From JAHBVL01 sp964461025 (GTDB lineage: Bacteria; Chloroflexota; Chloroflexia; Thermomicrobiales; UBA6265), in NCBI GenBank assembly GCA_964461025.1, contig CAYWSE010000011.1, positions 3,812 to 67,811 of the forward strand: 64,000 nt of DNA, in the 5' to 3' direction. The notes beneath the pieces are model-generated. The model was not told the DNA's origin. It worked only from the letters and a program-made list of their open reading frames with translations, and searched no databases. The translations under genes and the position numbers were made by a program. Below, in pieces: positions 37,526 to 46,101 of the stretch. Each line of letters begins with the position of its first letter. The stretch's first letter is position 1.

Positions 37526-38022
37526 GCCGCGATCCTTTCCTGTGCCGCCGCGGGTACCGGCGTTGCCGATCCTTCGAGCAGCTCGCGATCTGCCTGGACA
37601 CGGTCACTGATGACGAGAATTGAGGAAGACAACCTCTTCAGATTGTCAGCGGTGACCTGATTCGAGGAATCGACGGCCATCTCGCCGACGAGCTCCGCTG
37701 TAGCTTCGAGTTCATCCTCTGCTTGCTGAAGGAGGGGAATGGCCTCACCTGCTGGATTGCCCATCGCTTCAACGTACAGGCTCTGGGCCGCAGTGAGACC
37801 AGGCACAGCTTCTTCAGGAAGCGTGCTTTGCTCCAGCAAGAGTTCGATCGAAGCGTTCGGAGCCAACGTGTAGAGCGTCGCTTCCAACGCTCCAGCGGTG
37901 GTTGACTGCGATGTGTCGCCGGCTCGGCTCGCGACCGTTGATCCGTCGTCTCGATTATTGGAGTAAATCAGGGCGACGATCGCCGCCAGCCCGAGAGCCG
38001 CAACCACATAGTGCCAAGGTCG
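37522..38022 (-). CDS. Small membrane-anchored protein in the ADI operon, function unknown
   Basis: ATG 38022 (AAGGGAG upstream) gives 166 residues. Residues 4-22 form one membrane segment followed by a Ser/Thr-rich stretch. The remainder is acidic and predicted helical, with regular Leu/Ala spacing (AEDELEATAELVGEMA), so an outside-facing helical domain is likely. I do not recognise a family. It sits between arcA (19 nt) and yfcC (4-nt overlap), so its expression is tied to both. Confidence 0.8.
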   Translation of the reverse strand, partial: RPWHYVVAALGLAAIVALIYSNNRDDGSTVASRAGDTSQSTTAGALEATLYTLAPNASIELLLEQSTLPEEAVPGLTAAQSLYVEAMGNPAGEAIPLLQQAEDELEATAELVGEMAVDSSNQVTADNLKRLSSSILVISDRVQADRELLEGSATPVPAAAQERIAA

Positions 38023-38041
38023 CATCGTCCAACTCCCTTCG

Positions 38042-39304
38042 CTAAATCGGGTCACGGAGAATCGGGCATGTCATGCAATGGCCGCCGCCGCGCCCCTTGC
38101 CAAGCTCGAAACCCTGAATTGGCAAGACTTCGATTCCCGCTTCTCTCATTTTTGTGATCGTGTAGGTATTGCGTTCGTAGGCGACGACGACTCCCGGAGC
38201 CAGCGCGACGGTGTTGTTCGCATCGTCCCATTGCTCACGGGCCTGTTGGTACGCGTCTCCGCCGGTCTCGACGACATTCAGCTTCTTGACACCGAGAGCG
38301 TCCTTGACCGTGTCGAGGAAATTTGGTTCCTGTGTGACATGGAAGTCGCCGGCCTTCTTACCGGGACGCAGGCTGATTGCCTTGATCTTGCCCACGACTT
38401 CCGGGTACGCGGTGACGACATCGCGATCGAGCATCGTGAAGACCGTGTCCAGATGCATCGACGCTCTGTCCTTGCCCATCACGCAGGCGACCACACGGTC
38501 GGCGGCGCCTTTAGCGAAGAGGTTCTTGGCGATCTGCTCGATCATCCGGCCCGTCGTGCGTTCGCTCATGCCGATGAAGACTGCGCCATTGCCGATCGGC
38601 TGCACGTCTCCGCCTTCCAGCGCGGCCTGACCAAAGTCGTGGAGGATGAAATCGCCCGATTCGTCCTCTTCCGGATACCACCAATCGAAGCCGGCATCCT
38701 GGAACATCGGGTGATACCGATAAATGGCGAACATGTTGAGGGCTTCGCGTCGGCGTGCCGGCCAGTACATAGGATTGACCGAAACCCCGCCGTAGATCCA
38801 GCACGACGAGTCGCGCGTGAACAGCGAGTTTGGCAACGGTGGCAGCAGGAAGTAGTTCTCATCGTCCGCCGCTGCCGCTCCCAGCGAAACCTCGCCGATT
38901 TTGGCCATATCGAGCCCTGATTCGGCAATCGTCATACCGCCGATGATGTGCTTGGCAAGCACATCTGGCTTGAGACCGGCCAGCATGTCTCTGAACTCAT
39001 CGCTGGCTGACCAGCCAACGGTGTAGGCGCCGGATACCCGCTCAATCAGCCTGGTTCGGGCCGCTTCACTCGCTTCCAGCGTTTCAGTCAAGAGCTGCTG
39101 GACGTAGAAGACTTCCACGCCCCGCGACCGCATCAGCTGAACAAATGCGTCATGTTCTCGTTGGGCCTGTTCGACCCATAAGACATCGTCAAAAAGCAGT
39201 TCGTCGTGATTCGTCGGCGTCAGTCGTTTGAGACTTAAGTCGGGCCGGTGGACGATGACCTTTCTCAGCGTTCCGACCTCAGAATGAACTCCAAAGGCGC
39301 TCAA
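38042..39304 (-). CDS. arcA: Arginine deiminase
   Basis: ArcA hydrolyses arginine to citrulline and ammonia, the first step of the ADI pathway. The 420 residues include VHRPDLSLKRLTP near the N-terminus, FTRDSSCWIYGG, the EGGDVQPIGNG loop and the catalytic Cys in GRGGGHCMTCPI near the C-terminus. The start is TTG 39304 behind AGGAGG. It is the first gene of the leftward operon, and the 19-nt shared motif lies 83 nt upstream. Confidence 0.97.
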   Translation of the reverse strand: MSAFGVHSEVGTLRKVIVHRPDLSLKRLTPTNHDELLFDDVLWVEQAQREHDAFVQLMRSRGVEVFYVQQLLTETLEASEAARTRLIERVSGAYTVGWSASDEFRDMLAGLKPDVLAKHIIGGMTIAESGLDMAKIGEVSLGAAAADDENYFLLPPLPNSLFTRDSSCWIYGGVSVNPMYWPARRREALNMFAIYRYHPMFQDAGFDWWYPEEDESGDFILHDFGQAALEGGDVQPIGNGAVFIGMSERTTGRMIEQIAKNLFAKGAADRVVACVMGKDRASMHLDTVFTMLDRDVVTAYPEVVGKIKAISLRPGKKAGDFHVTQEPNFLDTVKDALGVKKLNVVETGGDAYQQAREQWDDANNTVALAPGVVVAYERNTYTITKMREAGIEVLPIQGFELGKGRGGGHCMTCPILRDPI

Positions 39305-39386
39305 CGGGGACTACCTCCTGTCGCGAAATCGGACTTCCGCACCGATTACTTCTGCTATCAAACTACGAGCGGAGAGAACGGCATGG

Positions 39387-39405
39387 TATCGCTCGAAAGT
39401 GGTAA
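39387..39405 (-). promoter_or_regulatory. 19-nt motif shared with MFS upstream region, copy 1
   Basis: TATCGCTCGAAAGTGGTAA stands 83 nt upstream of the arcA start. The only other exact copy is at 29551-29569. Shorter matches of the TCGAGCGAT core, in the same orientation to the next gene, occur at 41229-41237 and 43101-43109. The core also occurs by chance inside genes. Confidence 0.6.
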
Positions 39406-39507
39406 TGGAGAGTGAGATCGTTCGCGGGTCGCAGTGGAGGCTCACTCCATGTTGCCAATGTCCGCTGGGCCACTGGGAGTCACAAGGTTCGACCGCTGGA
39501 CACGTTG

Positions 39508-39546
39508 AACGCAAACGGCGGCGCGCGCTGCGTCGCCGTTTGCGTT
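39508..39546 (+). terminator. Strong hairpin between arcA promoter region and the next gene
   Basis: AACGCAAACGGCG (39508-39520) pairs with CGCCGTTTGCGTT (39534-39546), 13 bp with a 13-nt loop. On the plus strand GCTTTTC follows, as in a terminator. On the minus strand it lies 17 nt after the stop of the secreted protein gene, but without a T-tract. It may stop either that gene or a plus-strand transcript from the arcA upstream region. Confidence 0.6.
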
Positions 39547-39563
39547 GCTTTTCTGCCTCCCGA

Positions 39564-40268
39564 TTAGGAGGATTTCTCGAATCCGTAGCCGGCAGTCATA
39601 TCAAATGGGTCGAGCACAACGGCGGAGACCTTGTACTCACCATCGACGGATACGAACTGGAAGTAATCGAGCACCTGATCACCATCCATGACGAACGGAT
39701 CGGAGTTCAGAATGAGCACGCCGACCTGACCATCTGCCAGCGTCGTGACACTCACGATCTCGTCAACCGACGCCCATTCCTCTTGAGTGCGGGGCTCTCC
39801 CGGCGTGAGGACTGCCGCGACTTCCGCGCGGAGCTCGGCGGTGTCCCACGATGACCCCTCGGTGAACCCCACTGTCTCCTGGATCGCCTCATCGGTGAAG
39901 AGCCCGAAGACCCGTGCCTTGTCCCGAGCGTTGTTGCATGACCAGAGCTGACTGACTACCGATTCGACCGCGGCGATGGTCTGGTCATCGGCGGGGCTCC
40001 CCTCTGGAAGCGCAACGACGCCCGCGTCGCTAAGCGGCAGTTCGGGCGAGGCAACCGGCGTAGCCATCAGTGCAGCAGCGTGGTCAGTGTCGATCGGATC
40101 GCTCGCACACGCAGCCGGGGCAACCTCGATCGCCGCAGCCGGCGTCGCCTCCTGGGCTGTGATTCGGTCTCCTCCCGCCATAATCATCAGGAATGCGGAA
40201 AGCCCTGCGTACGCGCAAGCCCGCATTGTCCGTCGTTCCGCTGCGCCCAACATTGAGAGTATCGACAT
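39564..40268 (-). CDS. Secreted protein with NTF2/SnoaL-like appearance, function unknown
   Basis: ATG 40268 with GGGGAG upstream gives 234 residues. A signal-type segment (AYAGLSAFLMIMAGG) ends near TAQEATPAA, followed by an Ala/Pro-rich linker and a helix/sheet domain in which ARVFGLFTDEAIQE and DYFQFVSVDGEYKVSAVVLDPF resemble SnoaL-like polyketide-cyclase folds. This fold call is tentative. The TAQEATPA pattern after the signal recurs in other exported proteins of the window. Confidence 0.7.
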   Translation of the reverse strand: MSILSMLGAAERRTMRACAYAGLSAFLMIMAGGDRITAQEATPAAAIEVAPAACASDPIDTDHAAALMATPVASPELPLSDAGVVALPEGSPADDQTIAAVESVVSQLWSCNNARDKARVFGLFTDEAIQETVGFTEGSSWDTAELRAEVAAVLTPGEPRTQEEWASVDEIVSVTTLADGQVGVLILNSDPFVMDGDQVLDYFQFVSVDGEYKVSAVVLDPFDMTAGYGFEKSS

Positions 40269-40342
40269 TTTTCTCCCCCAGTTCCGGTTCACCGCCGAAT
40301 GCGCGCACCGGAATGTGATCCTATGAGACGTATGTCCCGTGT

Positions 40343-40702
40343 CTACAAACCAAGAAGTTTCGTCTTCGCCGCCTCGTACTGCTCTGGCGTCAGGAGCCCC
40401 GATGCCTGCATGTTGGCCAGTTGTTGCAGCTGAACCATGATGTCCGAACCTGGAGCCGCAGCCGCGCCGGCTGCGGCACTGGCTTGCTGCGCCTGGAGAG
40501 CCTGCATCTGCGCCTGCATGTCCTCGAGCTGCGACTGATTCGCGTAGGCAGTCTGCACCGCATAGTCCTGTGACTGCTGTTGCATCGCATTGTTCTGGTA
40601 TCGCTGTTCCTGGCGGTGATGAACCGCGCCGGCAGTTCCGGCGACAACCGCAGTCGTCGCCATCGTGCCGACGATTCCTCTACCGCCGCGTCTTCGCATC
40701 AT
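40343..40702 (-). CDS. SHOCT domain protein
   Basis: This 119-residue protein starts with a basic segment and a short hydrophobic stretch (GTMATTAVVAGTAGAV), then a Gln/Ala-rich coiled region, and ends with a SHOCT motif (LANMQASGLLTPEQYEAAKTKLL). SHOCT is a short C-terminal oligomerisation domain. AAGGAG lies upstream of ATG 40702. It follows the DUF6325 gene by 34 nt in the same direction, a pairing that suggests co-transcription. Confidence 0.85.
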   Translation of the reverse strand: MMRRRGGRGIVGTMATTAVVAGTAGAVHHRQEQRYQNNAMQQQSQDYAVQTAYANQSQLEDMQAQMQALQAQQASAAAGAAAAPGSDIMVQLQQLANMQASGLLTPEQYEAAKTKLLGL

Positions 40703-40736
40703 GGACTCGTCGTCTCCTTGCTGAGTACTGTTACGC

Positions 40737-41162
40737 CTAATCCGCTGATTCCGCCAGAAGTTCTTCGATCACCACTCGCGGGATTCGCTCGTTGATGATC
40801 ACCTCCCCGTTCGCTCTGCGAACCGCCGTCACGAATCTGGCCGCCCACGAGTTTTCGAACAGCATGATTGCGGCCGATGAGTTGGGTTCGAGCAGTGCCC
40901 CAAAATACTCTCCGTCTGAATGGGACAGAAATGCTCTCTCGATCTGCTCCACGGGAGAGATTACCGCGACAACGGCGTCGCCAAAGGCATCAACCTCGAC
41001 GACTGTTACGACGCCGTCCGCATCCTTGGTGACGAAGAGCACGTCGATAATCCGAATCGTGTCACTGTCAGTGAGGTCCTGCAGCTCTGAGAGGATCTCT
41101 CCAGTGAACCGGTTTCCAGAGAATGAGAGCACGACGAGCTCAATCGGTCCGTATGAGGCCAT
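40737..41162 (-). CDS. DUF6325 family protein
   Basis: The 141-residue protein opens with GPIELVVLSFSGNRF and contains IRIIDVLFVTKDADG and late ENSWAARFVTAVRRANGEV, all typical of this family. It has no signal peptide. The family is often found in stress-related membrane gene clusters of Actinobacteria and Chloroflexota, with unknown biochemical role. GGAAGGGAA precedes the ATG. A distant paralogue lies at 46731. Confidence 0.85.
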   Translation of the reverse strand: MASYGPIELVVLSFSGNRFTGEILSELQDLTDSDTIRIIDVLFVTKDADGVVTVVEVDAFGDAVVAVISPVEQIERAFLSHSDGEYFGALLEPNSSAAIMLFENSWAARFVTAVRRANGEVIINERIPRVVIEELLAESAD

Positions 41163-41328
41163 TCAGGTTCCCTTCCGTGTCCCTCCGTTCGCCCGCTCGC
41201 GGGTCGACCTGCTTTAGAGAACAGCGGCGATCGCTCGACCCGAGCCCAATGGATCCAGACTATCGACCGAAGCGGACACAGAGTTATCCCTCCAAAGAGG
41301 TAATTCCTTTGAAAGGCTGGAGGCACAA

Positions 41329-41421
41329 ATGAGACACGTGACGAAGAGCATTGCCGCGCCGCTGGCTTCCGGCGCGATGGACACGCAGAATCAAGTCGTT
41401 GATCGATACAGGCTGTGGTAG
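41329..41421 (+). CDS. Possible 30-residue small protein
   Basis: An ATG at 41329 follows a good GGAGG (41319-41323) at 5 nt and opens a 30-codon frame ending TAG. It overlaps the 3' end of the convergent binding-protein gene by 31 nt. The peptide starts MRHVTKSIAAPLASG and has no recognisable domain. Support is only the ribosome-binding site. Confidence 0.25.
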   Translation: MRHVTKSIAAPLASGAMDTQNQVVDRYRLW

Positions 41422-43070
41422 TCGAACATGCCACTCGTCACCGGATTGAGTACGAAACCGCCAACATCGGAACTGCGCACCGTGATCCACTCTGGCTGAG
41501 CAAAGTAAATGGCCGCCGGGTCATCCAAACCGGCAATGCGCTGAATCTCCGCCAGTGCCGCCAGGTAGTCCGCTTCTTCAATGGAATCGCGAGCGAACGT
41601 CAGCAATTTGTCGATACGATCGTTGCGGTAATGACCAATATTCCCGGATTCCCAAGCGTTGCTTGAAACAGTTGCCCAGAGGTGCGCCCATGCGCAATCG
41701 TAATCGGGTGACCAGAACGCAGGAAGCAGGTGTGGGCGCTCTTCGGACGGTGCATCTCCGTAGACCATGCCAATGTACGAGGCGTAGTCCATCAATTGAA
41801 TGTCGAGATCGATCCCGATTTGGGCAAGATTGTTTTGAAACAGTTCAGCGATTGACTGCAAAAGCGGGTTTCCGTCGGCACTCACCGTCGTCAGACGCGT
41901 GCCTTCGGCCACGCCGGCTCGTTGAAACATCGCCGCGGCCCGGTCCAGATCGGTGACGAACGGAGGGACCAGTGAAAAGCCGTGGCACCGTTCCGACACT
42001 GGGCCATAGGCTGGCCTGGCATGACCCTGGAACACGCCTTTCAGCACGTCTTCATAAGGGAAGGCCCAGCAGAGCGCCTGTCGAGCTTCCACTGATGCAA
42101 GCGGTTCGCGCTGTGTCATAACCAGATAGCGAACCACCAGATTCGTTTGCTGATCGACGACGACGTCAGGATTGGCGGCCAGCTCATCGACCGCATCGTA
42201 AGAAATCATCAGGGCAATGTCGGCTCCGCTCTGCTCGATCAGTTCCCGTCGTGTTTCCGCTTCTGGCACGATGCGAATCACGATCCGATCGAAGTGATTG
42301 CCATCCCATCCTCCCCAATAGCCGGCAAAGCGCTCAAGCACGACGCGGTCGAGTGGGTCGAACTCCACGACCTGATACGGACCCGTGCCAAGACCCTGAC
42401 CACCGTTTCGCGCCCATTCTCGCCCCCAATCGCCTTCTTCCTCGTGCTGAAGCGCGGTGGGAACACTGACTACCGCCGTGCCAAACGGAGCAGCGATCGC
42501 GGCTTCGAACATGGGTTGCGGCCGACCGAGATCGAATTCGACGGTCAACGAGTCGATGACCTGGACCTGTTCAACCGATTCGATGAAACGAGCAAGCACA
42601 TTTGTTGGCGGCAACGCGAGCGCAAAAAGCCGCTCGTATGAATCCCTGACCGCAAATGCATCGAGCAGACTCCCGTCGTGGAAAGAGACGTTTTCCCTGA
42701 GATGAAACGTCCACCGACTCTTGTCGGGGGTTGATTCCCATGATTGGGCAAGGGCAGGCTCGAATCGGTGGGAAGCACCCTCCGCCAACCTGATGAGCCC
42801 CTCGAACGGGCCGGTGATCACCAATCCGGAGCCGGGATCGTATGCTCCGTGGGGGTCGAGATCAGTCGGCGTCCAGTTTGATATTATGGTGAGTGCTTCG
42901 CCCTCCCACGGCTGTGCGCCGGCTGCTGGCGTCTTTACGACTGCTGCGGCCATCGCCGCGATTGGCAGGCCCATGGCGAAGTCTCGGGCGCGGATCAGCG
43001 CAGCGCGGCGACTCACCACTCGATTGCCATCAACGTACGGTCGCCAGGTTTCAGGTACGATATTTGTCAC
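41391..43070 (-). CDS. ABC-type peptide substrate-binding protein (SBP family 5), Tat-type signal
   Basis: The 559-residue protein belongs to the oligopeptide/nickel-binding (DppA/OppA) family, with LAQSWESTPDKSRWTFHLRENVSFHDG, GTGPYQVVEFDP and late AYASYIGMVYGD-like segments. The N-terminus has SRRAALIRARDFAMGLPIAA, which fits a twin-arginine signal. The start is GTG 43070. No permease or ATPase gene is adjacent, so it is an orphan. It is divergent from the LuxR/MalT-type regulator and may be its ligand sensor or target (inference). Confidence 0.88.
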   Translation of the reverse strand: MTNIVPETWRPYVDGNRVVSRRAALIRARDFAMGLPIAAMAAAVVKTPAAGAQPWEGEALTIISNWTPTDLDPHGAYDPGSGLVITGPFEGLIRLAEGASHRFEPALAQSWESTPDKSRWTFHLRENVSFHDGSLLDAFAVRDSYERLFALALPPTNVLARFIESVEQVQVIDSLTVEFDLGRPQPMFEAAIAAPFGTAVVSVPTALQHEEEGDWGREWARNGGQGLGTGPYQVVEFDPLDRVVLERFAGYWGGWDGNHFDRIVIRIVPEAETRRELIEQSGADIALMISYDAVDELAANPDVVVDQQTNLVVRYLVMTQREPLASVEARQALCWAFPYEDVLKGVFQGHARPAYGPVSERCHGFSLVPPFVTDLDRAAAMFQRAGVAEGTRLTTVSADGNPLLQSIAELFQNNLAQIGIDLDIQLMDYASYIGMVYGDAPSEERPHLLPAFWSPDYDCAWAHLWATVSSNAWESGNIGHYRNDRIDKLLTFARDSIEEADYLAALAEIQRIAGLDDPAAIYFAQPEWITVRSSDVGGFVLNPVTSGMFDYHSLYRSTT

Positions 43071-43210
43071 ATCAAGTCACCAGAGTGTGGCTCTTTCACC
43101 TCGAGCGATCACTCGTCGAACGACGAATGCGCGTGTTCTGCACACCGAGGAACACTTCGTTTCCACCGCTACTTCTCAGGAAATCATACTGGCCCAACGG
43201 TATTCACTGC

Positions 43211-45952
43211 ATGACAATATCCCGCGACATGAAAGAGACTCGCACGACGACGGACATCGACGGCCCATCGCCAGCCCCACGTTTCGCGGACTCAGATAGT
43301 CAGAACTCAGCCGCGGGCCAATCGCTTCTTATTACAAAGCTCCTTCCACCTCAAATTCGATCAGAGATCGTCGGCAGGGCCCGGTTGCTTCAGCAGCTCG
43401 ATCGCGCCGCAGACCGTCGATTGATTCTGATCAGCACACCGCCAGGGTATGGCAAATCGACGCTGGCCGCCCAATGGGTACATGCGAGCTCACGACCATT
43501 TGCGTGGATTTCTCTCGATGAGACTGACAACGACCCGGTGTCGTTCTTTCGGTACGCGGTGGCGGCGGTCCAGACGTTTGATGACGTGTTTTGCGCGGAA
43601 ACCGCACGGTTGCTCAATGAACAAGAGAATATCTCAGTGCGAACTCTGGCGACGTCGTTCATCAACGAGCTGACGCACGCAACGAAACCGTTTACGTTGG
43701 TGCTGGATGACTTTCACGTGATTCAGTCGCTCGAAGTCATCGAAGGCGTCAAGTTGCTCCTGGCCAATCAACCACCGATGCTTCGCCTGCTCATCTCTAC
43801 GCGCAGCGACCCGGAGTTTCCGCTCCTTCGCATGCGCGCACGCGGACAGCTGCTCGAATTGCGCGCCACTGATATCGCGTTTTCCCTGACTGAATCACGC
43901 GAGTTGCTTTGCGAACGGCTGGGTCTGGAACTCACGCAGACGCAACTCGATCAGATTCACACATGGTCCGAGGGCTGGCCGGTAGGTCTGCTGCTTGTGG
44001 GCCAGATGCTCCAGGACCGGCCAGATGAGGATGTCGACAGTGTCATTGACGAACTGAGCAGAAACGCTCAGTTCATCGAAGATTTTCTTTGGAGTGAAGT
44101 CCTCGAGCGACTCTCAAGTGAACGCCGGGAATTTCTCCTCGAAACGTCGATTCTCGATCGATTCAGTATCGAGACGTGCGAAGCGGTTACTGGATCGACG
44201 CAGTCTCATACCCTGATGCGCTCGATCGAGCGTGAGAATCTCTTCCTCTCAACTGTCGAGGCGGATCAACGGTGGTATCGGTATCACCACTTGTTTGCCG
44301 AGTTTCTGAGGCAGCAGCTCGCACGCGAGGTCCGACAGGAGCGTATCGAGGAGCTGCATCGCCGCGCAGCAAACTGGTATGCCAAGCAAAACCACTACGA
44401 GGTTGCGGCGCGGCATGCTATCGCAGGCAAAGACTGGCAAGTCGCTCTTGAGCTTCTTGCTGTGATTTGCGACACCATGTACAGGCAGGATCGGATCAAG
44501 CTCCTTATCGACTGGCTGGTCCAGGTGCCTGATACAGTGTTGAAGGATGCGCCGCTTCTTTGCTTCTACAAGGCCTGGGCGCTGGCGCGACTCGGACGGG
44601 CCGATCTGGCTGCGGCGCCTCTCGAAATCGTCGAACGAACGTGGGAGGCCGCGGGCGACGACGCGGGACTTGCCCAAGTCTGGCAAGTGCGCACGTTCAT
44701 CGACATTTCGCATGACACATTGGCGCCCGGCATCGAGCGAAGTTGTCGCGCGCTTGCGCTCCTCCCGGAAACAGATTCCCAGGTCCGCGCGAGAACACTG
44801 CTCATGCTCGGTATCCTTCATGCCCGCAACGGAGAGCTGAGCCAGGCCGAGCAGTATCTGACGCAATCACGCCTGATTGCGGAGCGTACCGGGGAACGGG
44901 TCATCCTTCTGATTGAGACGAGCAACCTCGGCACCGTACTGATGAGGCGGGGCAAGCTGACGTCAGCGAGCGCGCTGCTGCAACAGGTTATCGAATCGGG
45001 AGACGAATGGAGGGACATTCCCGTTCAGCATGCGTGCTGGGAGCTCGCGTCCATCCGCCTGGAACAAAACAACCTGACCGCGTCCACAGATCTCCTCGAG
45101 CGATGCAAAACGCTCGCCGAATACATGTCGGCGCCGCTGCATATGCCGTACATCCACCTGGTGTCCGCAGAGTTGGCCTGGAGCATGGGAGACTCTGAGC
45201 GCGCGTTCAGGGCACTCGACCGGGCCATCGAATACGGCTTTCTCAGCGGCTCTCAAGTCAGTGTCGGGCTCGCCAGAGCGGCTCAGGCACGATTCTGGAT
45301 TGCCAGCGATCAGGCGGCACTGGCCCGAAGCTGGGCGGATTCACTGGATCTGGAGCTATCGGTAGAGCCTGAGTATCCTCGTTTGCCAGAATACATGACG
45401 CTGTTGCGGTTGCTGTCGTATGAGGATCACGACGATCGTCTCGCCGGTCCGCTCGACAGAGTTCAGCACCAAGCCGAGCAGGCCGGCCGACTCACCGATT
45501 TACTCCAACTCCTTCTGCTTCGGACGATCGTGGAGAGCAAGCTCGGCAATTCAGGCGCTTCACGAACTGCTCTGGATCGTGCGCTGGAAATTGGCGCGCC
45601 CGAGGGCTTCATACACAGCTTTCTCTCGTATGGTCGCTCTATGATTTCGCCGCTCACCGATGCCGTTCAACGGGGCTCCGACCACCGAGAGCACGCCACT
45701 CAGCTTCTCAAGACGCTCGGCGTTGACATGAAAGTGCCTCTTGCGCCCAACGCCTCGGGCGTGCTCAGCGCTCGGGAGTTCGAAGTATTGAGATTGGTCG
45801 CCACCGGATCGTCCAACCGAGACATCGGGGACGCCCTTTTTATCTCCGAGGAAACGGTCAAGACCCACTTGCGCCGAATCTTCGAGAAACTTGGTGTTTC
45901 AAACCGGACGCAAGCCGTCGCAAAGGGCAGAGAGCTTGAGCTCTTCTCATGA
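43211..45952 (+). CDS. LuxR-family transcriptional regulator, MalT/LAL type
   Basis: This 913-residue regulator has an N-terminal STAND ATPase with Walker A STPPGYGKST and a Walker-B-like FTLVLDDFHVI, a long helical TPR-like middle, and a C-terminal LuxR HTH (LSAREFEVLRLVATGSSNRDIGDALFIS split by ETVKTHLRRIFEKLGV). MalT relatives bind ATP and an inducer, oligomerise and activate operons. ATG 43211 is the first start that does not overlap the divergent gene. ATG 43229 is also possible and neither has a strong ribosome-binding site. It may control the surrounding stress-like genes or the 19-nt motif genes (inference). Confidence 0.92.
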   Translation: MTISRDMKETRTTTDIDGPSPAPRFADSDSQNSAAGQSLLITKLLPPQIRSEIVGRARLLQQLDRAADRRLILISTPPGYGKSTLAAQWVHASSRPFAWISLDETDNDPVSFFRYAVAAVQTFDDVFCAETARLLNEQENISVRTLATSFINELTHATKPFTLVLDDFHVIQSLEVIEGVKLLLANQPPMLRLLISTRSDPEFPLLRMRARGQLLELRATDIAFSLTESRELLCERLGLELTQTQLDQIHTWSEGWPVGLLLVGQMLQDRPDEDVDSVIDELSRNAQFIEDFLWSEVLERLSSERREFLLETSILDRFSIETCEAVTGSTQSHTLMRSIERENLFLSTVEADQRWYRYHHLFAEFLRQQLAREVRQERIEELHRRAANWYAKQNHYEVAARHAIAGKDWQVALELLAVICDTMYRQDRIKLLIDWLVQVPDTVLKDAPLLCFYKAWALARLGRADLAAAPLEIVERTWEAAGDDAGLAQVWQVRTFIDISHDTLAPGIERSCRALALLPETDSQVRARTLLMLGILHARNGELSQAEQYLTQSRLIAERTGERVILLIETSNLGTVLMRRGKLTSASALLQQVIESGDEWRDIPVQHACWELASIRLEQNNLTASTDLLERCKTLAEYMSAPLHMPYIHLVSAELAWSMGDSERAFRALDRAIEYGFLSGSQVSVGLARAAQARFWIASDQAALARSWADSLDLELSVEPEYPRLPEYMTLLRLLSYEDHDDRLAGPLDRVQHQAEQAGRLTDLLQLLLLRTIVESKLGNSGASRTALDRALEIGAPEGFIHSFLSYGRSMISPLTDAVQRGSDHREHATQLLKTLGVDMKVPLAPNASGVLSAREFEVLRLVATGSSNRDIGDALFISEETVKTHLRRIFEKLGVSNRTQAVAKGRELELFS

Positions 45953-46101
45953 ACGACGCCTACTCTGTCAACAGGCGAACCTCATCAGCACGGGATCAGT
46001 TAACAATCCGATTACTCAATTCGGGTGATAGTGGAGCGTCGAAACCCGGTGATAGCGTGACTTCGTGACCCAATTCGGCCGGTGGCCCGGAGATCGTTTT
46101 T

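Noticed and set aside
39311..39514. 67-codon minus-strand frame upstream of arcA
   Set aside because: It covers the promoter region and the shared motif, has no ribosome-binding site and no family-like sequence.
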